Source of the DNA: Gemmataceae bacterium
Lineage (GTDB): Bacteria; Planctomycetota; Planctomycetia; Gemmatales; Gemmataceae
DNA length: 62,333 bases
Direction: 5' to 3'
Assembly: GCA_009697105.1 (NCBI GenBank)
Contig: SIAQ01000014.1
Coordinates: forward strand, 1-62,333
Part shown: positions 8,409 to 16,690 of the stretch, one piece after another
How positions within the stretch are numbered: position 1 is the stretch's first letter
Layout: each line of letters starts with the position of its first letter
Translations under genes and position numbers: made by a program
Notes under the pieces: generated by a model
Told to the model about the DNA's origin: nothing
Database searches by the model: none
Seen by the model: the letters and a program-made list of their open reading frames with translations, nothing else

Positions 8409-9517
8409 ATGATGTCCAATGTTCACGCACGTACCGATCCCCCGCATCACTCGGCGGATGAATCGCTGGAACCACGCGAGTTGCTTGCTGACATCATCGT
8501 TTACAGTTCCGTCACGAATGTGCTCACCATCGATGGCACGACGACGACGGACTCCGCGGTTGCCGGCACAACCGTTGCCACGTTGACGGATCCTGATGGC
8601 AAGGCGACAACGCAGACGTTCACCATCACCGGCGTCGTGGATAGCGTCGTGTTTCAGGGCTATGCAGGCAACGATTTCTTCGACAACCGCACATCCATTC
8701 CGGCACAGGCCGAGGGCGGTGCGGACGATGACCTCGTTTACGGCGGGTCCGCAGCCGACTTCGTCTGGGGCAGTCTGGGCGACGATTATTTGGACGCGCG
8801 AGCCGGGCACGATCAGCTCTTCGGCGGCGCGGGACTCGACACGCTCAACGGCGGTATCGGCAATGCGGGCCGCAATATCCTCACAGGCGGCGCAGGAAAT
8901 GACCGTTTCCTCATCACCGACATCATCTACGACTCAACGCCTGCCGACGTGCGCATCAACTCCATCGACGATGCCAATAACGAACTGATTTTCGACCGCG
9001 TCATCGTCGCCACCCATGCGAGTTGGACTGATGAAGACATCCACACCGTCGATCAGGCGCTAGCGAATATTGAACAGCGCACGTGCAACAACGCAATACT
9101 CAAAATACCCGATGGCTCCGCACTCACGTTCCGCCGGCAGGGGCATGATCAGGATCGCAGCAGGTTGCTCCTGGGCTGGAATTCGCTGCAAGCCAGCAGC
9201 ACCCTGCTCGACTACGCGTTCGAAGATCCGCAATGGCTGCATCACACCATCTATCACGAGGTCGACCACCACTGGGAAAATACGAACGTCAACAAGTTCT
9301 GGGACACGTTCACGGATCTCAGCGGCTGGACGAATGCCGAAACATCGCCCGGCACAGGCTTCACGCAGGCAAGGGAGACAGACGCCAATTGGTGGTATTC
9401 AGCGGCTCGACCTTCTCACGCGACTATGGCCGATCGTATCCGTGGGAAGATTGGGCCTTAAAGCGTCGAGACTTTTTTTCGCAGGCCCATACCGGTATGA
9501 TGAACGCCGGCGAATAG
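8409..9517 (+). pseudogene. Exported RTX/haemolysin-repeat protein with HExxH-like zinc motif, frameshifted near its C-terminus
   Basis: GGAGG precedes the ATG pair at 8409/8412. The N-terminus carries the planctomycete surface-protein signature SLEPRELLA (residues 19-27). Residues 85-170 hold Ca2+-binding RTX-like repeats (GGADDDLVYGGSAADFVWG, GGAGLDTLNGG, LTGGAGNDRF). HTIYHEVDHHWEN is a likely metalloprotease helix of the HExxH type. The frame stops at 9461, but the next frame from about 9400 continues FSGSTFSRDYGRSYPWEDWA to 9517, which looks like the EDxA segment expected after the zinc helix. Adding one base near 9400 joins them. Either a recent frameshift or a sequence error would explain this; the last 20 residues of the joined protein still look degenerate. 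Confidence 0.72.
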
Positions 9518-9583
9518 AATGCACCGGCCAAGACTAACGTGGCGAATCAGTTCTTGTCGAGCGAGGCGTGAGTGTTTCCTGTC

Positions 9584-9613
9584 TGCCGCTTGCGGCTTAG
9601 CGCTCGGAATATC
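9584..9613. repeat. Half-palindrome of family A
   Basis: The arm gccgcttgcggcttagcgctcggaatatccc occurs without its partner. The same half with the same following word (ggcttagcgc.tg.aatatcccc) occurs at 41196-41226. It is a decayed or partial repeat copy between convergent genes. Confidence 0.5.
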
Positions 9614-9650
9614 CCACGCAAGCGCAAGAGCCACAAGCAGAGACCAAGGA

Positions 9651-10367
9651 TCACCCCGCCAGGGCACTAGCAGGCCGAGCGCCAGAGGCCATCGCGGGCA
9701 TTGTGGCGTCAAACAAGGCGCGGAAGACCTGGATGTCAAGCCCCGACGCCGAGGTCGACGCGGGCTGCCATTGCACGCCGAGGGCAAACCAATTATCTTT
9801 CTTGTACTCGATAGCTTCGATGACATTGTCCAGCGCAACCGCCGTCGCCACGAAATCGCGTGCCAAACGCTGAATACCGGCACGATGCTCGCTGTTGACG
9901 ACGACTTCGCCTTCACCCATCAGCTTGGCCATCAGCGTGTCTGGCAAGATATTGATGGCATGCCGAACGCCATACTCCGGCGGATGGCGATGCTGCAGCG
10001 CTTCGGGCATTTCACGCGACAGGTCGGCATAGTTCAGGCCGCCGAACGCTGCGTTCATGGCCAGCATGCCGGCGTCGATGGCGAGGAGCGGGAAGCGATT
10101 TTCGCGACACCACATGCAAAGCGATTCGACATCGCCCATCTTGCCTGGTGTGGCTTGATCGAATCCGCAAGCGATAACGCCGACGGTTCCGGCCAGGATT
10201 TCACCCCAGGACCGATCGCCGCGCGCGGGCTTGAGAAACACCGGCTTGGCGCCTGCCGCTGCGAGTGTGCCATGATAGCCGGTTGTCCATAGGCCAACGC
10301 CTCGACCTTTGAGGTGGACCTCGGAACCGTAGATGGCAATGGGAGTGGGGTTGTTGGAAACGAACAT
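9651..10367 (-). CDS. Peptidase C26-like (class I glutamine amidotransferase fold) pseudoenzyme
   Basis: A 238-residue protein matching the gamma-glutamyl-gamma-aminobutyrate hydrolase (PuuD) layout: an N-terminal substrate-loop region, a nucleophile-elbow segment, a VNSxH segment and a VQWxP segment. The catalytic residues are changed. The elbow reads LLAIDAGMLAMN where active members have a ICRGMQ-like sequence (Cys replaced by Asp), and the end reads GVQWQPA instead of GVQWHPE (both His and Glu lost). It should therefore not hydrolyse gamma-glutamyl bonds by the usual mechanism and may bind a ligand or partner instead. AAGGAG lies 8 bases before the ATG at 10367. Confidence 0.8.
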   Translation of the reverse strand: MFVSNNPTPIAIYGSEVHLKGRGVGLWTTGYHGTLAAAGAKPVFLKPARGDRSWGEILAGTVGVIACGFDQATPGKMGDVESLCMWCRENRFPLLAIDAGMLAMNAAFGGLNYADLSREMPEALQHRHPPEYGVRHAINILPDTLMAKLMGEGEVVVNSEHRAGIQRLARDFVATAVALDNVIEAIEYKKDNWFALGVQWQPASTSASGLDIQVFRALFDATMPAMASGARPASALAG

Positions 10368-10540
10368 CGTAAGGACTCCTTTCCTTGGAGATAAATCGTG
10401 TTGCCTGCCTTGGCTTTTCCCGCGATGGAAAAGGTGTTGAGATTATACGGAAGATGCCAGCTGCAAATCCAGTGAAAAATGGAAATTTATTTACGATGCC
10501 CTGCTCAGACGTTCACTTCGGAGCGGATGGTATGGTAGCA

Positions 10541-10590
10541 GCTTAGCGATCACGCGGGATGTTCCGAGCGCTAAGCCGCAAGCGAAATAC
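10541..10590. repeat. Degenerate family A inverted repeat
   Basis: gcttagcgatcacgcggga and tccgagcgctaagccgcaagcg are imperfect arms. It lies between two minus-strand genes. The remaining 10368-10540 shows only promoter-like AT-rich sequence and no gene. Confidence 0.5.
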
Positions 10591-10600
10591 GGTAAATAGC

Positions 10601-11281
10601 CTACTTGCCTCGCTCGGCTAGGATCTTCGCCTTGGTCGTGTTCCAGGTTGGCAGTGGCGTCCCCTCGTAGACGCGTAGGTTCTTGAACGACATCGATTCG
10701 CCGGCGACGGTGAAGCCGATGTTCGCCTTAGGCATGGCGATGCCGTCATGCGAGCCGAGCGCGACGTGTTTGCCGTCGAGCTTCGCGATGATGTCCTTGC
10801 CGTTGAGTTCGACGACGATTGTGTGCCATTCGCTTGGCGAGATCGATGTGGTGACGGTATCGAGAACAACGGCCTTTTCGTTTTTCTTTTTGTCAGCATC
10901 CTTCTGCACACTAAGCGAGGTCGGGGTAATTTTGACGCGAGAGATATGCCTCTTGGCCGCGTTGATGCTCAACGACGTGACCTTCGCGCCGTCGATTTTG
11001 AACGAATATTGAATAACCGCGCTATCGAACTTGACGGGCAAACGCTTGACCGCGCCGTGCATGTCCGCCGCCAATTCGGCCCCGCGAAGGACGCAATCGG
11101 TGATGAGCCATTTGCCCTTGCCTTCAATCCAACCCTTGGCGAGCGGTTGCGTGAAATCCTCGCTATGCAGCAACTTGCCCGGTTGTAGCATCAGCGTCGC
11201 AGGCGTTTCTTTCAGCGTACCGGCAAACGATGGGACGGCGAGCGTAAGGACGAAAACAGTAAGCGACAGTGCGATGCGCAT
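10601..11281 (-). CDS. Secreted protein with a concanavalin-like (DUF1080/LamG-type) fold, function unknown
   Basis: A 226-residue exported protein. Residues 1-20 (MRIALSLTVFVLTLAVPSFA) form a signal peptide with an AxA-like cleavage site. The mature part is rich in beta-strand patterns (EDFTQPLAKGWIEGKGKWLI, WHTIVVELNGKDIIAKLDGK, NIGFTVAGESMSFKNLRVYEG), typical of the DUF1080 sugar-binding sandwich common in planctomycetes. A carbohydrate-binding role is inferred from the family. The start at 11281 was chosen because AGGAG lies 7 bases upstream; longer starts are unlikely. It stands alone on its strand. Confidence 0.75.
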   Translation of the reverse strand: MRIALSLTVFVLTLAVPSFAGTLKETPATLMLQPGKLLHSEDFTQPLAKGWIEGKGKWLITDCVLRGAELAADMHGAVKRLPVKFDSAVIQYSFKIDGAKVTSLSINAAKRHISRVKITPTSLSVQKDADKKKNEKAVVLDTVTTSISPSEWHTIVVELNGKDIIAKLDGKHVALGSHDGIAMPKANIGFTVAGESMSFKNLRVYEGTPLPTWNTTKAKILAERGK

Positions 11282-11471
11282 GCGACGACTCCTAAACATT
11301 TGTGAGTTGTATCCTGTTACCGTAGCAATCATGCGGAACGTTATGGCTACGGCAAGCAATTACCACGACGGGCGGACGCCCTACGTCAAGCCACGATAGA
11401 TAAAATCACGTATTAAGCAATGTCAGTGAAAATATATAATCGATTGCAGAGGCACCGATCTCCGGACGTGG

Positions 11472-12584
11472 ATGGAATTCATGATCTTAATGCTGACGCT
11501 GCTGTTTGTGTTCACGGTCGGAGCGTGCGTTGGCAGCTTTTTGAACGTCGCGATCGTTCGAATGCCATTGGAGAAAAGCTTGCTCTGGCCCAATTCAAGC
11601 TGCGGAAACTGCCTGCAGGCGATAAGCTGGTTCGACAACATTCCGCTGATCAGCTATCTCTGGTTGCGCGGGCGTTGCCGAACCTGTGGCGAGTCGTATT
11701 CGATCGGCTACTTTTTCGTTGAACTGGCGACGGCGCTGGGCTTCGTGGGGCTATTTTGGCTCGAAGTGATCGCCGACGTTCACCATTGGCCTTGCCCCGA
11801 TCCGACGGCAGTGAGTATGTCTGTATTCCCCTGGCAGAGTTGGATCGGGTTCGGCTGGCATGCGTTGCTGTTTTCGTTCTTGATGGTCGCATCCGTGTGC
11901 GATCTGCGGACACGCGAAATTCCGCTGTCGCTGACGTTGACGGGCACGTTGATCGGGTTGATCGGCTCGGCGTTGCTGCCCTGGCCTTGGCCTCACGAAT
12001 CGGCAACAGCCGGACCGCCGATTCTCATGGCGGGCGACATGGCCTCGTGGCAGACGCCCGACAACAAGCTATTGCATGGCGTCTACTGCTGGCCGTTCTG
12101 GGGCCCGTTGCCAGCCTGGGCGGACGGCGGCGGGAATTGGCAGACCGGCCTGGCGACAGGTGTTTGCGGCGCCCTCATCGGCACGTTTCTCGTTCGCGCA
12201 ATCGGCTTTCTTTTCGGCAAGGGCCTCGGCAAAGAAGCGCTCGGCCTGGGCGACGCCGACCTCATGATGATGGCAGGCAGCTTTCTCGGCTGGCAGATCA
12301 TCATCGTAGCGTTCTTCCTCAGTGCGTTCCCGGCCATGCTGTTCGGCATCGTGTTGTTGATCGTCAAACGCGACGATTCACTGCCCTTCGGCCCCTCGCT
12401 TTCGCTCAGCGTCTTGGCGACCTGCCTCGCATGGCACGCGATCGGCGAGCACATTCGCCCGGCCTTTTTCTGGCTGGAGTTGATGGTCGCCACTTCGCTC
12501 GTCATCGGCGGAATGATGTTCGTTATTAGCTTTGCTCTAAGGTTGATTCGTGGGGGCGGCGAGCCGAAGACGCCAAAATCGTAA
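11472..12584 (+). CDS. pilD: Prepilin peptidase (type IV leader peptidase, A24A)
   Basis: A 370-residue membrane aspartyl protease that removes leader peptides from type IV prepilins and pseudopilins. Seen here: N-terminal GACVGSFLNVAIVRMP; a zinc-binding double CxxC in the cytoplasmic loop (CGNC...CRTC, residues 36-75); and the two catalytic aspartates in VCDLRTREIP and GLGDADLMMM. It is longer than most members because of an insert of about 70 residues between the catalytic segments. Planctomycetes have many proteins with prepilin-like leaders (including classical DUF1559 proteins), the likely substrates. The ATG at 11472 is used, with another ATG three codons later. Confidence 0.93.
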   Translation: MEFMILMLTLLFVFTVGACVGSFLNVAIVRMPLEKSLLWPNSSCGNCLQAISWFDNIPLISYLWLRGRCRTCGESYSIGYFFVELATALGFVGLFWLEVIADVHHWPCPDPTAVSMSVFPWQSWIGFGWHALLFSFLMVASVCDLRTREIPLSLTLTGTLIGLIGSALLPWPWPHESATAGPPILMAGDMASWQTPDNKLLHGVYCWPFWGPLPAWADGGGNWQTGLATGVCGALIGTFLVRAIGFLFGKGLGKEALGLGDADLMMMAGSFLGWQIIIVAFFLSAFPAMLFGIVLLIVKRDDSLPFGPSLSLSVLATCLAWHAIGEHIRPAFFWLELMVATSLVIGGMMFVISFALRLIRGGGEPKTPKS

Positions 12585-12591
12585 ATAAGTT

Positions 12592-12645
12592 GTCAGTCGG
12601 CAGTTCAATTCCAGCACCTGACAACTGACAACTGACAACTGGGTA
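12592..12645. repeat. Short direct and inverted repeat (TGACAACT)
   Basis: gttgtcagt is followed by three tandem tgacaact units after a 20-base spacer, so the left word can pair with any right unit. It sits between the prepilin peptidase and hisH. Confidence 0.6.
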
Positions 12646-12650
12646 CATCT

Positions 12651-13262
12651 GTGAAACCGATCATTATCATCGACTACGGCATGGCGAATCTGCGAAGCGT
12701 GCAGAAGGCATTCGAGAAGGTCGGTACGGCCGCCGAAATTTCCGCAGACCCGCAACGTGTGGCCGAGGCGGACCGCGTCGTGTTACCCGGCGTCGGCGCG
12801 TTTCGCGATGCGATTGCGATGTTGCGCAAATCGGGATTTGTCGAGCCGATCAAAGCGCACATTCAATCGAACAGGCCGTTTCTGGGTATCTGCCTCGGCC
12901 TGCAACTCTTGTTCACACGCAGCTACGAGGAAGGCGTCTGGGAAGGATTGAACATCTTCCCGGGCGAGATCGTGCGGTTCGACGCGCAGCCCGGCCTGAA
13001 GATACCGCATATGGGCTGGAACCAGCTTCGCATTCGCAAGCCGGCGCCGATCTTTCGCGACCTGCCTAGCGAGCCTTCGGTTTATTTCGTGCATGGGTAT
13101 TATGTGAAGCCGAGTGACCCGACGATCATCGCGGCGGAGACCGATTATCCGACGCCATTCACGTCGGCGATCTGGCGCGACAACGTGATGGCGACGCAGT
13201 TTCATCCGGAAAAGAGTCAGGCCGTGGGCCTGGCGATGTTGCGAAACTTCAGCGCGATGTGA
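12651..13262 (+). CDS. hisH: Imidazole glycerol phosphate synthase, glutaminase subunit HisH
   Basis: Provides ammonia from glutamine to HisF, which closes the imidazole ring in histidine biosynthesis. The 203-residue protein has the class I amidotransferase triad: the Cys elbow FLGICLGLQLL (around residue 82), and His and Glu in ATQFHPEKSQ (around residue 185). DYGMANLRSV at the N-terminus and LPGVGAFRDAI are also typical. The start is GTG at 12651 with no strong ribosome binding site. hisA follows on the same strand after a 78-base gap holding a perfect palindrome; hisF is not in the window. Confidence 0.95.
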   Translation: MKPIIIIDYGMANLRSVQKAFEKVGTAAEISADPQRVAEADRVVLPGVGAFRDAIAMLRKSGFVEPIKAHIQSNRPFLGICLGLQLLFTRSYEEGVWEGLNIFPGEIVRFDAQPGLKIPHMGWNQLRIRKPAPIFRDLPSEPSVYFVHGYYVKPSDPTIIAAETDYPTPFTSAIWRDNVMATQFHPEKSQAVGLAMLRNFSAM

Positions 13263-13267
13263 TCATT

Positions 13268-13317
13268 GCTTGTCGTTTAGCGCTCGCAATGCGCCTTGCG
13301 AGCGCTAAACGACAAGC
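13268..13317. repeat. Perfect inverted repeat, family A, between hisH and hisA
   Basis: gcttgtcgtttagcgctcgca pairs with tgcgagcgctaaacgacaagc around a loop of 8 bases. The arms are 21 bases with no mismatch. It sits inside the hisH-hisA transcription unit, so it may lower downstream expression or stabilise an mRNA end. Confidence 0.85.
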
Positions 13318-13339
13318 AGAATACGAAAACAAGGCGATC

Positions 13340-14059
13340 ATGCAAATCTATCCCGCAATCGATATTCGCGGTGGCCAATGTGTTCGGCTTCGGCAGGGCG
13401 ATTACGCTCAGGAAACCGTCTTCGGGGCCGACCCGGCGGCGATGGCGAAGCGCTGGGTGGATGAAGGCGCGACCTATCTCCATCTCGTGGACCTCGACGG
13501 CGCGAAGGAGGGCCGACCCGTCAACGGCGCCACCGTTCGCGCCATCATCGAAGCCGCAGGTGTGCCATGCCAACTCGGCGGCGGATTGCGATCCGAGGCC
13601 GACATCCGCGAAGCGCTGTCCTGGGGCGTGACGCGCGCCATCGTGGGCACCAAAGCATTGCAATCGCCGAGCTGGCTCTCACAGATGACAGAGCTTTTTC
13701 CAGGCCGAATCGTGCTCGGCATCGACGCCAAGAACGGACGCGTCGCTACACAAGGTTGGCTGGACGTGTCGGAGATTTCGGCGATCGACCTGGCACGCCA
13801 ATGTGCGAAGCCACCGTTGTCGGCGATCATCTATACCGACATCAGCCGGGATGGGATGATGCAGGGCGCCAACGTCGCCGGCATGCAGGAAATGACCCAG
13901 GCGTCAACGCTTCCCGTGATCGCTTCGGGCGGAGTGACGACGCTCGACGATGTCGTCCAACTGCGCGATGCAGGCCTGGCCGGCGCCATTATCGGCCGCG
14001 CGATTTATGAAGGGAGCTTGTCGCTACGTGAAGTTTTTATGCAACTTTCAAAAAAATAG
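13340..14059 (+). CDS. hisA: Phosphoribosylformimino-5-aminoimidazole carboxamide ribotide isomerase HisA
   Basis: Catalyses the Amadori rearrangement of ProFAR to PRFAR in histidine synthesis. It is a 239-residue (beta/alpha)8 barrel, the usual length. Motifs are the catalytic Asp near the N-terminus (YPAIDIRGGQCVRLRQGDY), the QLGGGLR phosphate loop, the second catalytic Asp in YTDISRDGMMQG, and the second phosphate site ASGGV...GAIIGRAIYEG. The ATG at 13340 follows AAGGCGATC and removes an upstream extension that would read through the palindrome. Confidence 0.95.
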   Translation: MQIYPAIDIRGGQCVRLRQGDYAQETVFGADPAAMAKRWVDEGATYLHLVDLDGAKEGRPVNGATVRAIIEAAGVPCQLGGGLRSEADIREALSWGVTRAIVGTKALQSPSWLSQMTELFPGRIVLGIDAKNGRVATQGWLDVSEISAIDLARQCAKPPLSAIIYTDISRDGMMQGANVAGMQEMTQASTLPVIASGGVTTLDDVVQLRDAGLAGAIIGRAIYEGSLSLREVFMQLSKK

Positions 14060-14155
14060 AGTGTTTTTCTGCGCGACTTCGGTCATAATCACTTCAGGTA
14101 ACACAACAGTGCGAGCGCGGGCCGACCGGTCGTAGCGTTTCAACTTAGCGCGAAT

Positions 14156-14331
14156 TATTCACCGCGGAGCACGCGGAGAGCGCAGAGAAAGGAACTGATG
14201 GGACAACAAAAGACATTTCGCCTGACAGGGCATTTTCTTCGGACCCAATTTGATGCCGACTGAATTCAAGCTCTGTTTTATTCTTTCTTCTCCGCGTTCT
14301 CCGCGTTCTCCGCCCTCTCTGCGGTGAATAG
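14156..14331. repeat. Long-loop inverted repeat (ACCGCGGAG..CTCTGCGGT type)
   Basis: The left arm (attattcaccgcggagcacg, then a gcagag-rich tail) and right arm (ttctccgcgttctccgccct, then ctctgcggtgaat) are about 36-40 bases and imperfectly complementary. A loop of about 95 bases shows no recognisable gene. It fills the gap between hisA and the EF-G-like gene. Confidence 0.7.
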
Positions 14332-14395
14332 TCTTTGCTAGGAGCCGATGCACCGACCGATGGCTTGCCGCTCGCCGGACTCTTCCGGAGGATTT

Positions 14396-16534
14396 ATGGC
14401 AACCTATTCTGTGGATGACATTCGCACCGTTGCATTGGTCGGCCACGAAGTCGCTGGTAAGACTTCGCTGGCCGACGCGATCCTTTTCAAAGCAAAGGCC
14501 AACGACCGCCGCGGCTGTGTCGATGACCTTACCAGCATCTCCGATTTCGACGACGAAGAAAAAAAACACAAGTATTCCATCGATTCCTCGGTCCTGCATT
14601 TCGACAATCTAGGCAAACGCGTCTATTTAATCGACACCCCCGGTAAGCCCGAGTTCGTCGGCCAAGCCCTGGGCGCCCTCAACGCTGTCGATACCGCCGT
14701 CATCGTCGTGTCGGCGACGGGCGGCGTCCAAGTCAACACCCGCCGCATGTTCACCGAAGCAGGCAAGCGTGGCCTGGCTCGCCTCATCGTCATCAACAAG
14801 CTCGACGCCGAGAACGCCCATTTCGACGATCTCCTCAAAGTCCTCCGCGATACCTTTGGCAAAGCGTGCGTGCTTCTCAACGCGCCGATCGGCATCGGAC
14901 CCAGTTTCACCGGCATCGTCAACCTGATAACTCCGCCTGCCACGCTGCCCGCTGGTTGCACCATCAATCTCGCCGTCGAGCGATCGCTGCTGCTTGACAG
15001 CATCGTCGAAATTGACGAAGCATTGATGGAAAAGTACCTCAGCGAAGGCGATCTCAGTACCGACGAACTCCTCGGCGCTCTGCCCAAAGCCATTGCGTCG
15101 GGGTCGGTCATCCCGATTCTCTGCACGGCTGCGAAGAAGGACAAGGACATCGGCGTCGCGGAATTGTTGGACGTCATCGTCAAGTTCACGCCGTCGCCAA
15201 AAACAGGGCCGAAGCGCAAAGGCACGAAAGGCGGCGAAGAGGTCGTCATCGAGCCAAACGAATCGGGCGAATTCGTTGGCCAGGTATTCAAAACGATCTC
15301 CGATAAATTCGTCGGGGCACTGAGCTATTTCCGCGTGCTCTCCGGCAAGTTGACGCCGGACCACGCGCTGGTCAGCCTCCGCACCGGTCGCGGCGGGCGC
15401 ACGAGCGGCGTGTTGCTGCCGCAGGGAAAGACGACAAAGCCTGTGCCCGACGCCAAGCCTGGCGACATCATCGCCGTGGCCAAGGTCGAGGATTTGCACC
15501 TCGGCGATACCGTCGCTTATTCCGCGACAGCGCCGAAGCTTCCCGTCCCCCGTTTTCCGACGCCGATGTACGGCCTGGCCGTCGAGCCGAAATCACGAGG
15601 GGACGAACAAAAAATTTCCGGCAGCTTGCAAAAAATCGCCGACGAAGACCCAACCTTCAAAATCACCCGTGATGTCCAGACGAAGGAAATGGTCATCACC
15701 GGCATGAGCCAGCTTCATCTCGATATCGTTCGCGCACGTTTGCGGTCACGCTATGACCTTGAGATTATCACGCACGAACCGAAGATACCGTACCGCGAAA
15801 CGATCACGGGCACGTCGGACGCCGAATATCAGCACAAAAAGCAAAGCGGCGGACGTGGGCAATTCGGCAAAGTCCATTTGCGTGTCTATCCGCTCAAAGA
15901 CCTGTACATCAAATCCGAACACGAACTGCTTGAAAAATTCGCCAACAAGGGGAAGTTCGAGAAGATGCGCTGCGCTCATTACGATCCAGTTCACAACTTC
16001 GCGTTCATCGACCACATCGTCGGCGGGTCGATTCCGAACCAGTTCATTCCCGCCATCGAGAAAGGTTGCAAGGAAGTGCTCGAACAAGGCGCCCTCGCCG
16101 GCTTCCGCATGCAGGATGTCGCCGTCGAGGTTCATTTCGGCAAGGCCCATGACGTTGACAGCTCGGAAGCGGCGTTCAAAACCGCAGCCCGCATGTGCTT
16201 CAAGAAGGCATTCCGCGAGGCCCATGCTGTCCTGCTCGAACCGATCGTGCACATGGATGTGACCGTGCCATCCAGGTATACCGGTGCGATCTTGAGCGAC
16301 TTGAATACGAAGCGAGCGCGTGTCGAGGACCAGGACAGCTTGGCGGGCGACCTGACCGTCATCAAGGCGATCGCGCCGCTTGCGGAAGTGACGCGCTATG
16401 CCGCCCAGCTTGGCAGCATCACGCAAGGGCAAGGCTCATACACGATGGAGTTCAGCCACTACGACATCGTGCCGGGAAATGTCCAGCTACAGATTGTGAG
16501 TAAGGCGAAAATGACGGACGAGGAGGAGGAGTAG
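14396..16534 (+). CDS. Elongation factor G-like translational GTPase (EF-G2 type)
   Basis: A 712-residue protein with the five-domain EF-G layout. The G domain begins VALVGHEVAGKTSLADAI, which replaces the usual GHIDHGKTT. The switch II segment is DTPGKPEFVGQ, so the normally conserved catalytic His after DTPG is Lys. NKLDAENAHFD serves as the G4 motif. Domains II (GQVFKTISDKFVGALSYFRV), III (DPTFKITRDVQTKEMVITGM), IV (HKKQSGGRGQFGKVHLRVYP) and V follow. This is a secondary EF-G paralogue, expected to retain ribosome binding but with altered GTP hydrolysis. GGAGG lies 4 bases before the ATG at 14396. It is monocistronic and ends in a clear hairpin. Confidence 0.9.
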   Translation: MATYSVDDIRTVALVGHEVAGKTSLADAILFKAKANDRRGCVDDLTSISDFDDEEKKHKYSIDSSVLHFDNLGKRVYLIDTPGKPEFVGQALGALNAVDTAVIVVSATGGVQVNTRRMFTEAGKRGLARLIVINKLDAENAHFDDLLKVLRDTFGKACVLLNAPIGIGPSFTGIVNLITPPATLPAGCTINLAVERSLLLDSIVEIDEALMEKYLSEGDLSTDELLGALPKAIASGSVIPILCTAAKKDKDIGVAELLDVIVKFTPSPKTGPKRKGTKGGEEVVIEPNESGEFVGQVFKTISDKFVGALSYFRVLSGKLTPDHALVSLRTGRGGRTSGVLLPQGKTTKPVPDAKPGDIIAVAKVEDLHLGDTVAYSATAPKLPVPRFPTPMYGLAVEPKSRGDEQKISGSLQKIADEDPTFKITRDVQTKEMVITGMSQLHLDIVRARLRSRYDLEIITHEPKIPYRETITGTSDAEYQHKKQSGGRGQFGKVHLRVYPLKDLYIKSEHELLEKFANKGKFEKMRCAHYDPVHNFAFIDHIVGGSIPNQFIPAIEKGCKEVLEQGALAGFRMQDVAVEVHFGKAHDVDSSEAAFKTAARMCFKKAFREAHAVLLEPIVHMDVTVPSRYTGAILSDLNTKRARVEDQDSLAGDLTVIKAIAPLAEVTRYAAQLGSITQGQGSYTMEFSHYDIVPGNVQLQIVSKAKMTDEEEE

Positions 16535-16552
16535 CTTTAGGAAATGAAAGAT

Positions 16553-16581
16553 GAGAGCCGAGAGTTAATATCTCGGCTCTC
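16553..16581 (+). terminator. Hairpin terminator after the EF-G-like gene
   Basis: gagagccgaga and tctcggctctc are perfect 11-base arms with a 7-base loop, 18 bases after the stop. There is no clear T-tract, so intrinsic termination is inferred from position. Confidence 0.6.
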
Positions 16582-16613
16582 AAAGCTAACGTACCCCGAA
16601 ATTCAGCTTTTTT

Positions 16614-16658
16614 CGTTTAGCACCCGTGCAATGCGAGGAGCCAAGCGGGCGCTAAACG
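16614..16658. repeat. Degenerate family A inverted repeat
   Basis: cgtttagcacccg and gggcgctaaacg flank a degenerate centre. It lies between the EF-G-like gene and the convergent repeat-protein gene. Confidence 0.55.
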
Positions 16659-16690
16659 GGGAATAGGCATATTGAGGGGCGCTACAACTC

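Noticed and set aside
12592..12645. TGACAACT direct repeats considered as a short CRISPR or origin iterons
   Set aside because: Units are only 8-10 bases, too few, and no cas, rep or dnaA gene is near.
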